Assembly: GCA_009780585.1 (NCBI GenBank)
Contig: WQZS01000001.1
Span: 248,001 to 312,000 of the forward strand
Direction: 5' to 3'
Length of the DNA stretch: 64,000 nucleotides
Origin: Defluviitaleaceae bacterium
Lineage (GTDB): Bacteria; Bacillota; Clostridia; Lachnospirales; WQUN01
Part shown: positions 42,234 through 51,649 of the stretch, piece after piece
Numbering within the stretch: position 1 is the first letter of the stretch
Layout: each line of letters starts with the position of its first letter
The notes under the pieces: model-generated
Seen by the model: only the letters and a program-made list of their open reading frames with translations
Told to the model about the DNA's origin: nothing
The model's database searches: none
Made by a program: the position numbers and the translations under genes

Positions 42234-42908
42234 TTATGGCAAAAACGGTTTGCGTCCCAAGGCTTCGTATTTATCCATGCCCAATCGATGGAAGGGAAGC
42301 CGCTCCACGCCTTGTACGCCCGGGTATAGGGCGGGCAAACCGTTGAGATAGGCTTCGTATTCCGCGCTTTCGTGGATACCGGGGACGACCGGGCAACGCA
42401 GGATCACTTCCGCGCCGTTTTCAAGCAGCGTGCGGAGTGATTTTTTTACGGGTTCGAAACCGCTGCCCGTGAGCCGTATATAATCTTCGGGTATGCCCTT
42501 GATGTCGAACAGCCATAAATCCGTATACGGCACAAGCGGCGCAACGTCCCCGAAGCCGCTTGTCTCTACGCAGGTATGGAAGCCGCTTGCCTTCGCTTCC
42601 TTTAACAATACCCGCGCGAAATCGGGTTGCGCCAGCGGTTCGCCGCCGGAAAGGGTTAAACCGCCACCCGTGGCCTTGTAATGGCCCGCGTCCAACGAAA
42701 CGATGTCCATAATTTCGGCAACGGTGGCTTCGCGGCCGACGGTTTCGTGTTTGCCGCGGCGTTTTATGGGTTCGGGCTTGGGGTTTTGCGTTTCGGGATT
42801 GTGGCACCACAAGCAGCGTAAGGGACAGCCCTTGAAGAACACCACCGTACGTACACCCGGCCCGTCGTCCAAGGCGGCGCGGTGGATTTCAGTAATCATA
42901 CCCTTCAT
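42234..42908 (-). CDS. glycyl radical enzyme activating enzyme (PflA family)
   Basis: A 224-residue radical SAM protein. The [4Fe-4S] motif is CPLRCLWC near residue 28 (CxxxCxxC), with GPGVRTVVFFKGC before it and the SAM-contact block TLSGGEPLAQPDF after it. It lacks the two-cluster ferredoxin insert found in many GRE activases, so it belongs to the short PflA-like kind. It installs the glycyl radical on the enzyme encoded just upstream, whose stop it overlaps (ATGA). Confidence 0.92.
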   Translation of the reverse strand: MKGMITEIHRAALDDGPGVRTVVFFKGCPLRCLWCHNPETQNPKPEPIKRRGKHETVGREATVAEIMDIVSLDAGHYKATGGGLTLSGGEPLAQPDFARVLLKEAKASGFHTCVETSGFGDVAPLVPYTDLWLFDIKGIPEDYIRLTGSGFEPVKKSLRTLLENGAEVILRCPVVPGIHESAEYEAYLNGLPALYPGVQGVERLPFHRLGMDKYEALGRKPFLP

Positions 42909-45109
42909 GCCGTGTATTCCGCGCGGACGATGATTTCATCCTGCAAGGTTTTTGATAAACGCGTAAAATAATCGGAATAGCCGCCCACGCGCACGATCAG
43001 GTCAGGGTATTGTTCGGGGTTCTTTTGCGCGGCCCTAAGCTGTTCGGAATCGCATACATTGATTTGTAATTGCGTCCCGCCTTGGGTAAAAAAGCCGCTT
43101 AGTAACGCCTGTATACCTTTGCGTGTACGCGGGTTGTTAAACGTATCGGGCAGAAAGCGCATGTTGAGCGCAACGCTTGTCAGCAAATAATCCGCCGCGG
43201 GGAGCTTAAGGACGGAATTCATGAGGGCGGTGGGGCCCTCGCGGGACGCGCCCGACGTGGCCCCCGCCGAATCCGCCAATACCTCCCCCGCGCTGCGCCC
43301 GTCGGGCGTAGCTCCCGTAGCCGCGCCGCAATGGTCGTGCGCGGTAAAGATGACCTCCCCCGGCACGTAAAAACCACCGAAAGGCCCGGGCGAATCGTTA
43401 AATCGTTTATACAAATAGGAAGTGATTCCCGCGCGGATGTCATCGGCTTCGGCGTGTCCGTTACCGAATTTGGGCAAGGCGCGGAAATAATCCTGTAATT
43501 CCTTTTCGCCTTCCCAATCCGCTTGCAATACGCCGACCAATTCGCCGTAGGTTAGTTTTTTATCTTCGAACACGGCCTTTTTTAGCGCGTACAGGCAGTC
43601 CGCCGCGTTGGTGATGCCGATCATTTCCAATTGCACATGGTTATGATTCGCGCCGCCTTGGTAGAAACCGCGGCCCGTTTCCATGCATCCCCGCGTAAAC
43701 ATGCTGCGCAAAGCGAAGCCATCCACGCGCCCGCGTTCGGGCAAATCCTTGTTATGGATCGTCGTTTGCAATTCGCATCCGTATTCCAACTGCGTCATGA
43801 ACGCGTTATAAAAATCTTCATAACACGAAAAGTCGTCGGGGGTACGCGGGCCGATTTGCTTCCCGCGTTTGGGGTCGAAGCCGCCGTACAGCGTCAACTC
43901 CATGATCTTACCCACGTTAAGCATACCGATGTCGTTGGCGAAGTTGCATTGCCCGGGGATCATGATCTGACTGCATCCGGCGAAGCAATAATTTTCCGCT
44001 GTAGCGGGATCGACGCCCGTACGCATAAGGTTACGCGTATATACCCCGTCGTTATACAGCGCGGGCAAACCCAGCCCCGACCCGATGCAATCGAGCGCTG
44101 CCGTCCAAATATCTTCGGGCATGTCGGGTGTGACGCGCAGGCACAGGTTGGGTCCTTTAAAGCCCAATTCCCGCGTCACTTCCAAACACAGGCGCGTTAA
44201 TCCGCTGTATTCGCCACCGATGGTCATGTTTTGGATTTCTTCCACTTGCTCGATTTTGCACCAAAAATCGGCGAGTAAATCTGCTATGTTGTCCTTGTCA
44301 GCCTTTTTTTCGTAAAAGCGGCGTAAATAATAATCGAACCGCCCAAAGGAATCATTGTTGTCCAAATAATGCAGCACCCATACGAGTTGCAAGGCTTGGT
44401 GGAAGGTTTCGGGCGGGTGGTTTGCGATGTGCGTTAGGACCGCGGCGGTTTCGGGGTTGGATAATTCCGCCAAGCGGCGGATGAAAACGGATATGCCGTC
44501 CAAAACCGTTTCAAGCGCGAGGTAGAAATCCGAGGACGACAAGTCCGAGGACGCGACCCTCTCGGGGGATGGGTTTCCGCTTGCTCCGTGAAAATCGCCG
44601 TTGCGGGAACCCATCCCCCTGCGGGCCGTTTCCGACGCATACCGCGTGATTTCGTTTTTATACCCGTCCAGCCCGATCTCCAGCACACGCTCGTAGTCCA
44701 AGACCCCGTGCCCCGCGAACCACGTCGTGGTGGAGGCATGGGCCTCGATGGAGTTCAGCTCCGCTTCGGTCAGCACAATCGGGTTATAATATTTATATAT
44801 CCGTTCGCGGGCGGCGTTGGCGGCTTCGCTTTCGCCGTTCACCCACGTACCCACGCCGTAATGGAAGCCCGCCGATTCGTACGCGTTAATGATGCCCACG
44901 ATACGTTCCTCGGGGTGGACGGAAAGCGCCGCGTTCGACCAAAAGGCGTGTAAGGCACGGGCTTCGCGCAGAATTGGGGCTTCATCTATATTTTCGTGAT
45001 AAGCGGTCAAGTAAAAATCGGACGGGACGGCGGGGACTTTTTCCGCGCGGCGCCGCAAGAATTGCGCTTTGCGGTTTTGGATGACGGTCGTTCCCCGTAC
45101 GGGTATCAC
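42905..45109 (-). CDS. glycyl radical enzyme of unassigned substrate
   Basis: A 734-residue pyruvate-formate-lyase-like enzyme. GTG 45109 is chosen: GAGGGG lies eight bases upstream and the codon overlaps the glycosidase stop (GTGA). The C-terminal radical motif RVGGYSDYF is intact (Gly710). The active-site cysteine is C379 in FAGCSQIMIPG. Most dehydratase-type GREs have GCVE here and PFL has CCVS, so Gln in place of the usual acid sets it apart. HDHCGAATGATPDGR and LQINVCD match the general GRE barrel. The substrate is unknown; the operon partner suggests something released from a glycoside. Confidence 0.88.
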   Translation of the reverse strand: MIPVRGTTVIQNRKAQFLRRRAEKVPAVPSDFYLTAYHENIDEAPILREARALHAFWSNAALSVHPEERIVGIINAYESAGFHYGVGTWVNGESEAANAARERIYKYYNPIVLTEAELNSIEAHASTTTWFAGHGVLDYERVLEIGLDGYKNEITRYASETARRGMGSRNGDFHGASGNPSPERVASSDLSSSDFYLALETVLDGISVFIRRLAELSNPETAAVLTHIANHPPETFHQALQLVWVLHYLDNNDSFGRFDYYLRRFYEKKADKDNIADLLADFWCKIEQVEEIQNMTIGGEYSGLTRLCLEVTRELGFKGPNLCLRVTPDMPEDIWTAALDCIGSGLGLPALYNDGVYTRNLMRTGVDPATAENYCFAGCSQIMIPGQCNFANDIGMLNVGKIMELTLYGGFDPKRGKQIGPRTPDDFSCYEDFYNAFMTQLEYGCELQTTIHNKDLPERGRVDGFALRSMFTRGCMETGRGFYQGGANHNHVQLEMIGITNAADCLYALKKAVFEDKKLTYGELVGVLQADWEGEKELQDYFRALPKFGNGHAEADDIRAGITSYLYKRFNDSPGPFGGFYVPGEVIFTAHDHCGAATGATPDGRSAGEVLADSAGATSGASREGPTALMNSVLKLPAADYLLTSVALNMRFLPDTFNNPRTRKGIQALLSGFFTQGGTQLQINVCDSEQLRAAQKNPEQYPDLIVRVGGYSDYFTRLSKTLQDEIIVRAEYTA

Positions 45110-47076
45110 GAGCAATACCCCTCATTCGGCACGATAACGGGCCTGCGGTCGGTCGGTTTTATTTTACCCATGCGGATGTCCATGACCCTCGCGTTCGTTT
45201 CGATGATTTTATTAATCATTTCGTAATGGGGTTTGCCGCACACGTCAATCATGCCTACGTTGCAATTTTCGCCGTCACCGCGCCCCAGCAGGGGTTGGTC
45301 GTTGTATTGGAAGTAGTGCGCGCCGATAAGAGCGGGGATGGTTGCGCCGTTTTCCACGTAATAACTGTAATGCGCGCCGCGTTCCTCCTGGCTGGCCGAG
45401 GAGCAAATGCCGTTGGTGGGTAGGCCCGCGTCCAGCGCACCCGTGTGGAATTCGCCGATAATGACGGGTTTGCCGCCCGCTTTTTGCGAAATCTCCGCGA
45501 TGCGCGCGGGGTCAAGGCTTTCGGTGTAGCTGTTGAGCGAAAATACGTCGATAAACTCCGAACCGCCGTAGAAGAATTCATTGGCGATGAACGCCCAGCG
45601 CAAACCCAAGTTCAAATGGTGGGGCGCAACCGCGCGGAAGGCTTTTGCGGGGACCTCGATGTACTTGCTTACCAACTTGCGGTTAAAGGCTTCGCTGTCT
45701 TTTTCCGCTTCCGGCGTCAGTTTAACGTCCCACGGCCAAGGGGTCTTAACGGCGTTGAAATCGGTAAAATCCGTCCCCCACGCCGCGTTAAACGCTTCGA
45801 TGCCGCCGTATTTTTCCTGCATATCCTTAATGAATTCCCGCTTGCTGTATGAATCGAAATCGCTCTTGAGCATATACAGCGTCAAATTGTAATCGCCGAA
45901 GGCGAAGCTCGGCTCGTTGCGCATAAAATAACCGATTAGGTTGCGGTCGTTTTTATACGGCTCCAGCGTTTTCGCGTGTTCGATATTATTCGCTTCATAT
46001 TCCGGCGAAAAAACATCCGGCAAATCGCGGAAGATATTACGCTCCGTTTCCGCCACCCACGGTTCGATTACGTAGGGCAAGCCGCTTTCCTTGCGGAACC
46101 TTTCGTCCGCCCAATTCGCCACGGTATTAAAGCCCCACGCCTTCATGCGGTGCGCGGTGAGCTTGATCCAATCGGAATACCACGTTTCGCCGAAGGCTTT
46201 AATTAAGTTGGCTTTCAAAAAATCCACATTGACGGGGCCGCCGTTCTTCTTTCCATGACTCCAACACGCGGCGAACAAGCTGTCCTTGGGCGGCAGTTCC
46301 TCGATCATCTTCTCCAACCCGCCGATGGGACCGCCGGAGCTTGGATACATGCAATCCGGCCCCACGGAGAAGAACGGCTGCCCGTCGGGGTCAATCAAAT
46401 GGTGCACCACGCCGCGCACCTCCAAGCGGAAGAACCCCGCGCTGTTGCGGTACCCTTCACCCGGCGCGTCCGCTTCCGCCAGCCACTTGCGGTAATTGGC
46501 GGTCATTTCCGATTCGCTTGCGGTCTTGCCCTTCCATTCCTTTAACGCCCATTGCCCCAAGCGATCCACGTACACGCCGTCGTACAGCGGCTGGACGGGT
46601 GGTGCGTCGGCAAGATACGGTTCGCCCATGTAAAACGCGTACTCCGTCGCCGACTTGGGTATCGTAATCACCAGAGCGTCCAACTCCCCGGGGCGCGTAG
46701 GCGTGTTCGTATACATAAACGTCAAACTGCCCGGTACCCGCGGCTGGCCCGAAACGGTCATGTCTAATATCCGCAAGTCGATCGTGACGTAATGCAGAAA
46801 ATGCGGGAGCAAGCCGTAGGCAATCTTCGAATGTACCTCGCCCGCTTGCCCAAAATTTTCATAAAACCGCATGATCAGGTTCACGCAATGGAGCTCGTCG
46901 AAGAACACGGGGATGACGAGGTATTTGCCCTTAGCAAAAACGGCGTCCCCAAAGACGCCGCTCTTCCCCGTAAAGGTAATATCCTGTTGGTTTTTGCCCG
47001 TGACCTTCATCGCCGGCGTAACGCCGTCGGGCATCGTGTAATCGTAGTTGAATAATGGATTCGTTAACTTTTCCAT
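45106..47076 (-). CDS. clan GH-A-type glycoside hydrolase, agarase-like N-terminus
   Basis: A 656-residue protein without a signal peptide. Residues 1-215 are beta-rich. The phrase HHLIDPDGQPFFSVGPDC (near residue 225) is the entry block seen in GH50/agarase-like and related GH-A enzymes. Candidate catalytic residues are E388 in RNEPSF (acid/base) and E542 in IGEFHTG (nucleophile), the order and spacing of clan GH-A. The bond cleaved cannot be read from the sequence; beta-galactoside is a guess. It is the first gene of a coupled operon with the glycyl radical enzyme and its activase. Confidence 0.75.
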   Translation of the reverse strand: MEKLTNPLFNYDYTMPDGVTPAMKVTGKNQQDITFTGKSGVFGDAVFAKGKYLVIPVFFDELHCVNLIMRFYENFGQAGEVHSKIAYGLLPHFLHYVTIDLRILDMTVSGQPRVPGSLTFMYTNTPTRPGELDALVITIPKSATEYAFYMGEPYLADAPPVQPLYDGVYVDRLGQWALKEWKGKTASESEMTANYRKWLAEADAPGEGYRNSAGFFRLEVRGVVHHLIDPDGQPFFSVGPDCMYPSSGGPIGGLEKMIEELPPKDSLFAACWSHGKKNGGPVNVDFLKANLIKAFGETWYSDWIKLTAHRMKAWGFNTVANWADERFRKESGLPYVIEPWVAETERNIFRDLPDVFSPEYEANNIEHAKTLEPYKNDRNLIGYFMRNEPSFAFGDYNLTLYMLKSDFDSYSKREFIKDMQEKYGGIEAFNAAWGTDFTDFNAVKTPWPWDVKLTPEAEKDSEAFNRKLVSKYIEVPAKAFRAVAPHHLNLGLRWAFIANEFFYGGSEFIDVFSLNSYTESLDPARIAEISQKAGGKPVIIGEFHTGALDAGLPTNGICSSASQEERGAHYSYYVENGATIPALIGAHYFQYNDQPLLGRGDGENCNVGMIDVCGKPHYEMINKIIETNARVMDIRMGKIKPTDRRPVIVPNEGYCS

Positions 47077-47135
47077 GATATCCCCCTTTAAATTTATTTT
47101 ATATTATTTTTAAATTCATTTATTTTATGGTAATT

Positions 47136-47612
47136 TTAACCTTGCGGGCGATGTATTATGTTTGCGTTTGGCTTTTCGTAAACTCCTTCCAACATTTTTA
47201 CAAACGCCGCTTCAAACCGGGCATCGTCCTCTTTTGTCCGTTTGGTCGCACCCTTTGTACGGCCTCCGCTACGGCGTACCTTCGCGCTGATGTGCCGCTC
47301 TATTAACAACTTATCCATATTATCATCTGTGAAGATAAGGCCGTTTTGATTGACGGCTTTCGCACCCTTGCCGATTACCATCGCGGCGAGGCCGTAATCC
47401 TGCGTAACCACAATATCCTCACGGGAAAGTAAACCCATCAAAGCGAAATCCACGCTGTCGGCCTCTTTGTCCACGGTGATAACGGTGCTGTAGCCGTCGT
47501 CCAACACATGGGAGGTATCTATCAGCATCGTAACGGGGATTTTATGTTGTTTCGCCAGCCGGACGATGATTTGCTTCACCGGGCAGGCGTCGGCATCAAC
47601 TAATATTTGCAT
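47136..47612 (-). CDS. YaiI/YqxD family protein (DUF188, UPF0178)
   Basis: A 158-residue cytoplasmic protein with the PIN-like N-terminus MQILVDADACPVKQII, the block VTQDYGLAAMVIGKGA and the basic RRSGGRTKG..KRTKEDD typical of UPF0178. A nuclease role is suspected from the fold, but none is shown. Its ATG directly follows the stop of an acetyltransferase remnant. Confidence 0.9.
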   Translation of the reverse strand: MQILVDADACPVKQIIVRLAKQHKIPVTMLIDTSHVLDDGYSTVITVDKEADSVDFALMGLLSREDIVVTQDYGLAAMVIGKGAKAVNQNGLIFTDDNMDKLLIERHISAKVRRSGGRTKGATKRTKEDDARFEAAFVKMLEGVYEKPNANIIHRPQG

Positions 47613-47736
47613 TTATATTTCCGCTTCCCATTTCATTATAATGCGACCGCCGAAACCCTGTAACCGCGCCATAAGGTCTAACTTGGTTTTAATTACCCTA
47701 AATCCCATTCTTTCGTAAAATTTTTTGCTTTCGGAT
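47613..47736 (-). pseudogene. 3' remnant of a GNAT acetyltransferase
   Basis: About 41 codons read KSESKKFYERMGFRV and end ..GGRIIMKWEAEI before a TAA at 47613. SKKFYERMGF is the motif B helix of GNAT enzymes (compare A.KFYEKLGF). No start codon or N-terminal acetyl-CoA domain precedes it; the HD gene stop is five bases away. It is the leftover end of a deleted gene. Confidence 0.7.
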
Positions 47737-47741
47737 TTTTG

Positions 47742-48218
47742 TCATTTTCCTTGTAATGAAAACTCTTTTACTAACTTTGTGAACCTCTCTTTTTCATGAT
47801 CCATTATCGGCGCGGAATAATTATATAAAACGTGTTGCATCACATCCGCGTCTATCAACACCTCATCAAATGCGGAAAAATGCTCGTTCTTCGAACTGTG
47901 GTTATGAATGGCAGAACATATCATGTCCGTTTCATTTGAGTCGGTAATTTGCAATTCTCCAAGTACCTCACGCGCAAGCAACGCACCCAATACCGCATGG
48001 TTATTGTGGTTACCCACTTTGTAGGTATGCAAGTCATGCAACATTCCTGCCATTGTTGCCAACTCGACATTTTCGCCGCGTTTTAAGGCGATCAACGCAC
48101 AGGCTTGCGAAACACCGTAAAGATGAAGATATGCACAACGACGATTTTCAGTATCGTCCATGTTAAGCAATATTTCATCAATGTATTTTCTTAATATTTC
48201 CACCCTGTTTTCGTTCAT
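47742..48218 (-). CDS. HD-domain hydrolase
   Basis: A 158-residue protein of the HD superfamily. LATMAGMLHDLHTYK supplies the HD pair, with AICSAIHNHSSK-like SAIHNHSS and IDADVMQH giving the remaining metal ligands. Such small HD proteins act on nucleotides or other phosphoesters; the substrate is unknown. The start overlaps the end of the next gene upstream by four bases. Confidence 0.85.
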   Translation of the reverse strand: MNENRVEILRKYIDEILLNMDDTENRRCAYLHLYGVSQACALIALKRGENVELATMAGMLHDLHTYKVGNHNNHAVLGALLAREVLGELQITDSNETDMICSAIHNHSSKNEHFSAFDEVLIDADVMQHVLYNYSAPIMDHEKERFTKLVKEFSLQGK

Positions 48219-48865
48219 AATAATTCCATCCTCTCACATGTTTCCCCAAGCGGGCATTTATCGCACAACGGTTTGTTTTTGCGGCAATGGTCTTTACAGT
48301 TTATCACAACCGCGGCGTGATAATTATTATAAATATCCACGCTTCGCGGCAAATTCGCTTCAAAATGCACCTTGATTGCATCGTAACTTTTTCCGGCATT
48401 TATTGGGTATCGTTCACAAAGCCGCACGGTGTAAGCATCCACCACAAAAGTCGGAAATCCGAACGCGTACAGCAAAATCGAATCGGCGGTTTCCTTACCG
48501 ATGCCTTTTACCGAAAGTAATTCCGGTCGGATCTTCTCCGGCGGTTCACGCCGAACGGTCTGCACATCGAAGTCATATTTCGCATACCACGCTGTTACCG
48601 CTTTCAAATATGTCGCTTTTTGATTGAAGAATCCGGCGGAGCGGATAATATCGGCAAGCTCCGCGATGTCCGAATCAAGTACAAACCTCGGTGTGAGCCT
48701 TTCACCGAAATTGGCGATTGCCTTTTCCACATTGCTCCACGCGGTATTTTGCGTCAGTACCGCGCCGACCATCACTTCATACGGCGATTTCGCCGGCCAC
48801 CACTTCAAATCGCCATAATGCGCGTTGAGTTTTTCGTATATCGCTGATACTGCGTCGTTCATCAT
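48215..48865 (-). CDS. endonuclease III-like DNA glycosylase
   Basis: A 216-residue HhH-GPD base-excision repair enzyme. GGAG is six bases before ATG 48865; the frame extends to a GTG at 48877. VLTQNTAWSNVEKAI, the helix-hairpin-helix LLSVKGIGKETADSIL (with the catalytic-region lysine) and FVVDAYTVRL (catalytic Asp) are clear. The C-terminal CKDHCRKNKPLCDKCPLGETC region gives the [4Fe-4S] cysteines. It may be the 3-methyladenine-type (MagIII-like) branch rather than classical Nth. Confidence 0.9.
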   Translation of the reverse strand: MMNDAVSAIYEKLNAHYGDLKWWPAKSPYEVMVGAVLTQNTAWSNVEKAIANFGERLTPRFVLDSDIAELADIIRSAGFFNQKATYLKAVTAWYAKYDFDVQTVRREPPEKIRPELLSVKGIGKETADSILLYAFGFPTFVVDAYTVRLCERYPINAGKSYDAIKVHFEANLPRSVDIYNNYHAAVVINCKDHCRKNKPLCDKCPLGETCERMELL

Positions 48866-48934
48866 TTCAAACTCCACCCGTGGTCATTGTGATATATCAT
48901 TAAACGGCTCATGCCGCCGGCACACAGCACCCGG

Positions 48935-49681
48935 TCAATTACTTTTTTTCGCCGCCATAACAACCAAAGCAAGGTCGTTATTTGTGTCGGCTTCCAATAG
49001 TTTAAAATCCGCGTCCCCTGGCTCGCCATCATTGAACACCCGCTCGAAGTTCTCCACACTCCAATCCGCCCAATCTTGCCATAACTTCTTCGAATCTTCC
49101 ATCGGATAACTTGCCGTGATTTTACAAAGCCCGGTTTTTTCCCAAAGGGTACGCCACCATTTATCGCTGTGGAACGCGTAAAACTCGGGAATCCACAGTT
49201 TTTCCAACGTGTCAGGATACCCTTTTTCAAATTCGCGTTTAAGTCCGGGAATGACAATGCCGAACTGCCCGCCCGGTTTAACGAGCTTGGAAAATACATC
49301 GACAAAATAATTTTCACCCGCGCCGAAATAATGGTAGCAATCAACAGCGATCGCCGCGTCGAAAAAACCGTTTGCGTAAGGCAATGCATGGGCTTCGGCG
49401 TGAATTGGGTAAACTTTATCGGCAACATCCGCTTGCTCGAACCGCCGCAGATTTTCGGTAGCGTCAATCCATAAATCGTTGGCGAACACGGTAACGCCGT
49501 ATTCCTTTGCAAGAAAAATCGAGGTCAACCCTTTTCCGCAGCCCATGTCAAGGACTTTCAAGCCCGGTTTTAAATCGAGGTGTTCACATAATTCCTCAAG
49601 CAGAATGAGCGGATTCGGCCCCATCCAGTTTTCTTGAATCCAGTTGTTATCGTATTTTTCGGTTTTGGGATATCTTTTCAC
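48935..49681 (-). CDS. class I SAM-dependent methyltransferase
   Basis: A 248-residue methyltransferase. The SAM-binding motif I is VLDMGCGKGLTS near residue 45, followed by the acidic end of strand 2 (FANDLW), AEAHALPYANGFFDAAIAVD (motif II/III) and LVKPGGQFGIV. The start is a GTG at 49681; conserved MGPNPL follows at residue 20. Substrate unknown; small-molecule methylation is likely. Part of the minus-strand train. Confidence 0.88.
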   Translation of the reverse strand: MKRYPKTEKYDNNWIQENWMGPNPLILLEELCEHLDLKPGLKVLDMGCGKGLTSIFLAKEYGVTVFANDLWIDATENLRRFEQADVADKVYPIHAEAHALPYANGFFDAAIAVDCYHYFGAGENYFVDVFSKLVKPGGQFGIVIPGLKREFEKGYPDTLEKLWIPEFYAFHSDKWWRTLWEKTGLCKITASYPMEDSKKLWQDWADWSVENFERVFNDGEPGDADFKLLEADTNNDLALVVMAAKKSN

Positions 49682-49709
49682 GGTTTGCCGCGTCCCTTCA
49701 CTTTTGAAA

Positions 49710-49991
49710 TTAAGCCCCCTCTATTTCAACGGCTGTCAATTCCGCATCGGCGTGGGCTTCCATGAAACGGATTATTTCGTCGATAGAGTTATGCCTGTGC
49801 GCGGCATCACCGGACACAACGGCTATACCGATGGTCAGCGTTTGCAATATATCCTGCGTGTCAATTTCCGCAATCGACGCGTTAAATTTTTGGCGCGTCT
49901 TCTCGATAAGACTGCGGCGTACTTGACGCTTGTCTTTCAACGAGGTCGCTTGCGGAATGTAAAAAGTCAGTTCTGCCGATAATGTGAACAT
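49710..49991 (-). CDS. DUF503 family protein (YlxP-like)
   Basis: A 93-residue protein with the DUF503 pattern: an opening beta-strand, then ATSLKDKRQVRRSLIEKTRQKFNASIAEID in part (SLKDKR..R.S...K...KFN.S.AE.D) and a VSGDA segment. Members are often near rbfA and truB in Bacillota, but not here. Function unknown. GGAGGG precedes the ATG. Confidence 0.88.
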   Translation of the reverse strand: MFTLSAELTFYIPQATSLKDKRQVRRSLIEKTRQKFNASIAEIDTQDILQTLTIGIAVVSGDAAHRHNSIDEIIRFMEAHADAELTAVEIEGA

Positions 49992-50009
49992 TAAACCCTC
50001 CGTTAAACC

Positions 50010-50519
50010 TTAAACCGTATCAATGTTGCCGGAAATACCATTTAACGCACCATCATATAATTCACGCACCATACTCCATTTCGCTGACGCGTCCGACTTA
50101 TGGAATATATTGTATTGATAGGACGGAGCGAATCCCAATTTGCGGTAAAAATCCGGATTCCCGCACAGAAATACCGCGCTATACCCCATGCTTTTTGCCC
50201 GTGACAAGGCTTCCTCGGTCATAGCGCGGGCAATGCCTTGCTTGAAATAATTCGGATGAATCGAAATCGGCGAAAGCAACAACTCGGTGCGGTTACCCTG
50301 CGGTGTGGTTATATCGGTTTTGTATAAAACAATCTGCCCGATTATCGTGCCGTCTTTTTCGGCAACCAATGACAGTTCGGGGATGAATACATCCGACTTA
50401 CGTAGTTCGTTTAAATAATCGGGTACTGTCCCGTCGGTACTTTCGTTGGATTCAAACGAAATTTTTACAAGCCGGTATACCTCATCGTAATCAGCCGGGG
50501 TTTCTTGGCGAATGTGCAT
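50010..50519 (-). CDS. GNAT acetyltransferase (YhbS-like)
   Basis: A 169-residue N-acetyltransferase. ATG 50519 overlaps the nitroreductase stop (TGATG). SPISIHPNYFKQGIARAMTEEAL holds the acetyl-CoA loop (QGIARAM), and FYRKLGFAPS is the closing motif, with GNPDFY typical of COG3153. Substrate unknown. Confidence 0.88.
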   Translation of the reverse strand: MHIRQETPADYDEVYRLVKISFESNESTDGTVPDYLNELRKSDVFIPELSLVAEKDGTIIGQIVLYKTDITTPQGNRTELLLSPISIHPNYFKQGIARAMTEEALSRAKSMGYSAVFLCGNPDFYRKLGFAPSYQYNIFHKSDASAKWSMVRELYDGALNGISGNIDTV

Positions 50520-51214
50520 CACAACACCGTCCCCGCATAAATATAGCCTTTTCGTGTGGGTGCATCGTCCGCTTTAACAAAAGAAAAATCCTCGGTTTCT
50601 GTTTCTATATGGCAAATAGCGATGCCCATGTCCACGCGCACCATTTTGTCGTAAATAAGCCCAAGCAAAGGATTTAATTTTTTATAATAACAATGGATTT
50701 TTCCGTTGTCTGCGATAAAAAACCAATTCTGCATGTTCATTGCGCTGGGGGCAAGCCGCGCCGCTTCCAAGCGCGGGTCACTACCTTCAGAAATTGCCGT
50801 CAACGGCTTGCGTTTGAACGCCGAAAGCTCCCGATGCAGCGGCGCAGCGGGTTTACCGAAAGCCATCGCGATTACATGCGGCAAATTTGATTCCAACTTT
50901 TCGCCAGATTTTGACGCGCCCAACCAGCACGCGCCAAGCCCGTTTGCGGAGAAGAACAAATCCAACTGTTGGCCGATGAATCCGATGTTTTCAAGGCAGC
51001 CGTCCTTTACATCACTTGTGAAAATCAGATAATGCGGGGCTTTTATACCGAACAAGCCCTTCGATTTGCTCACAATTTCGATGGAATATTTTATGTCGGG
51101 GTACAGCGGCTTTACTTTACCGATTTCCGCGCGGACGGTTTCAAGCGTTGCGGCATCCAAGGACGTAAGGTCGTATTTCCTTACGGATTTTCGCTTGCGG
51201 ATTAGTTCGTTCAT
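50519..51214 (-). CDS. nitroreductase-family flavoprotein
   Basis: A 231-residue FMN protein of the nitroreductase superfamily. RKRKSVRKYD at the start binds the FMN phosphate; IGFIGQQLDLFFSANGLGACWLG forms the dimer-interface helix and flavin contact; APSAMNMQNWFF is the late SxxNxQPW-like motif. The motif order is circularly shifted relative to classical NfsB, as in the TM1586-like branch. Electron acceptor unknown. Translationally coupled to the GNAT gene. Confidence 0.85.
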   Translation of the reverse strand: MNELIRKRKSVRKYDLTSLDAATLETVRAEIGKVKPLYPDIKYSIEIVSKSKGLFGIKAPHYLIFTSDVKDGCLENIGFIGQQLDLFFSANGLGACWLGASKSGEKLESNLPHVIAMAFGKPAAPLHRELSAFKRKPLTAISEGSDPRLEAARLAPSAMNMQNWFFIADNGKIHCYYKKLNPLLGLIYDKMVRVDMGIAICHIETETEDFSFVKADDAPTRKGYIYAGTVL

Positions 51215-51231
51215 GGATTTATCCCTCCATT

Positions 51232-51633
51232 TTATTCAGCTTTCACCATCAACTGCCAATTCACACCAAATCGGTCAACCACAGAGCCGTAAAGCGTTGA
51301 CCAAAACGTGGTGGATAACGGTTCTTCCACTTCGCCGCCTTCTGCCAATTTTTCAAAGGCTGCTGTTACTTCTTTTTCCGTGTCATAAATTATCATGAAC
51401 GAAAAATTTCCGATTTTGGGCGGGGCTTCCGCGCCGTCCGTCAAAGATAATTTTGTGCCGCAGATGATTACCTCCGAATACATGACAAAATTTGGCGGCA
51501 ATTCATCCATACCGCTGCCGGGCGGCGCGTCTTTGGCGTAGTTTATTTCCTTAACCTCCGCCGCCAATGCGTCCTTGTAAAAAGCGATGGCTTTATCGCA
51601 ATTTCCGTTAAAATGAATCGTTGGGATAATCAT
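51232..51633 (-). CDS. VOC-superfamily protein (PhnB-like)
   Basis: A 133-residue protein with the paired beta-alpha-beta-beta-beta fold of glyoxalase/PhnB-like proteins: IHFNGNCDKAIAFYKDALAAEV at the N-terminus and FWSTLYGSVVDRFGVNWQL at the C-terminus. The FWG..YG...D.FG..W pattern is typical of COG2764. Usual metal positions are only partly kept, so enzymatic activity is uncertain. Confidence 0.88.
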   Translation of the reverse strand: MIIPTIHFNGNCDKAIAFYKDALAAEVKEINYAKDAPPGSGMDELPPNFVMYSEVIICGTKLSLTDGAEAPPKIGNFSFMIIYDTEKEVTAAFEKLAEGGEVEEPLSTTFWSTLYGSVVDRFGVNWQLMVKAE

Positions 51634-51649
51634 AAACGCTCTCCTTTAC

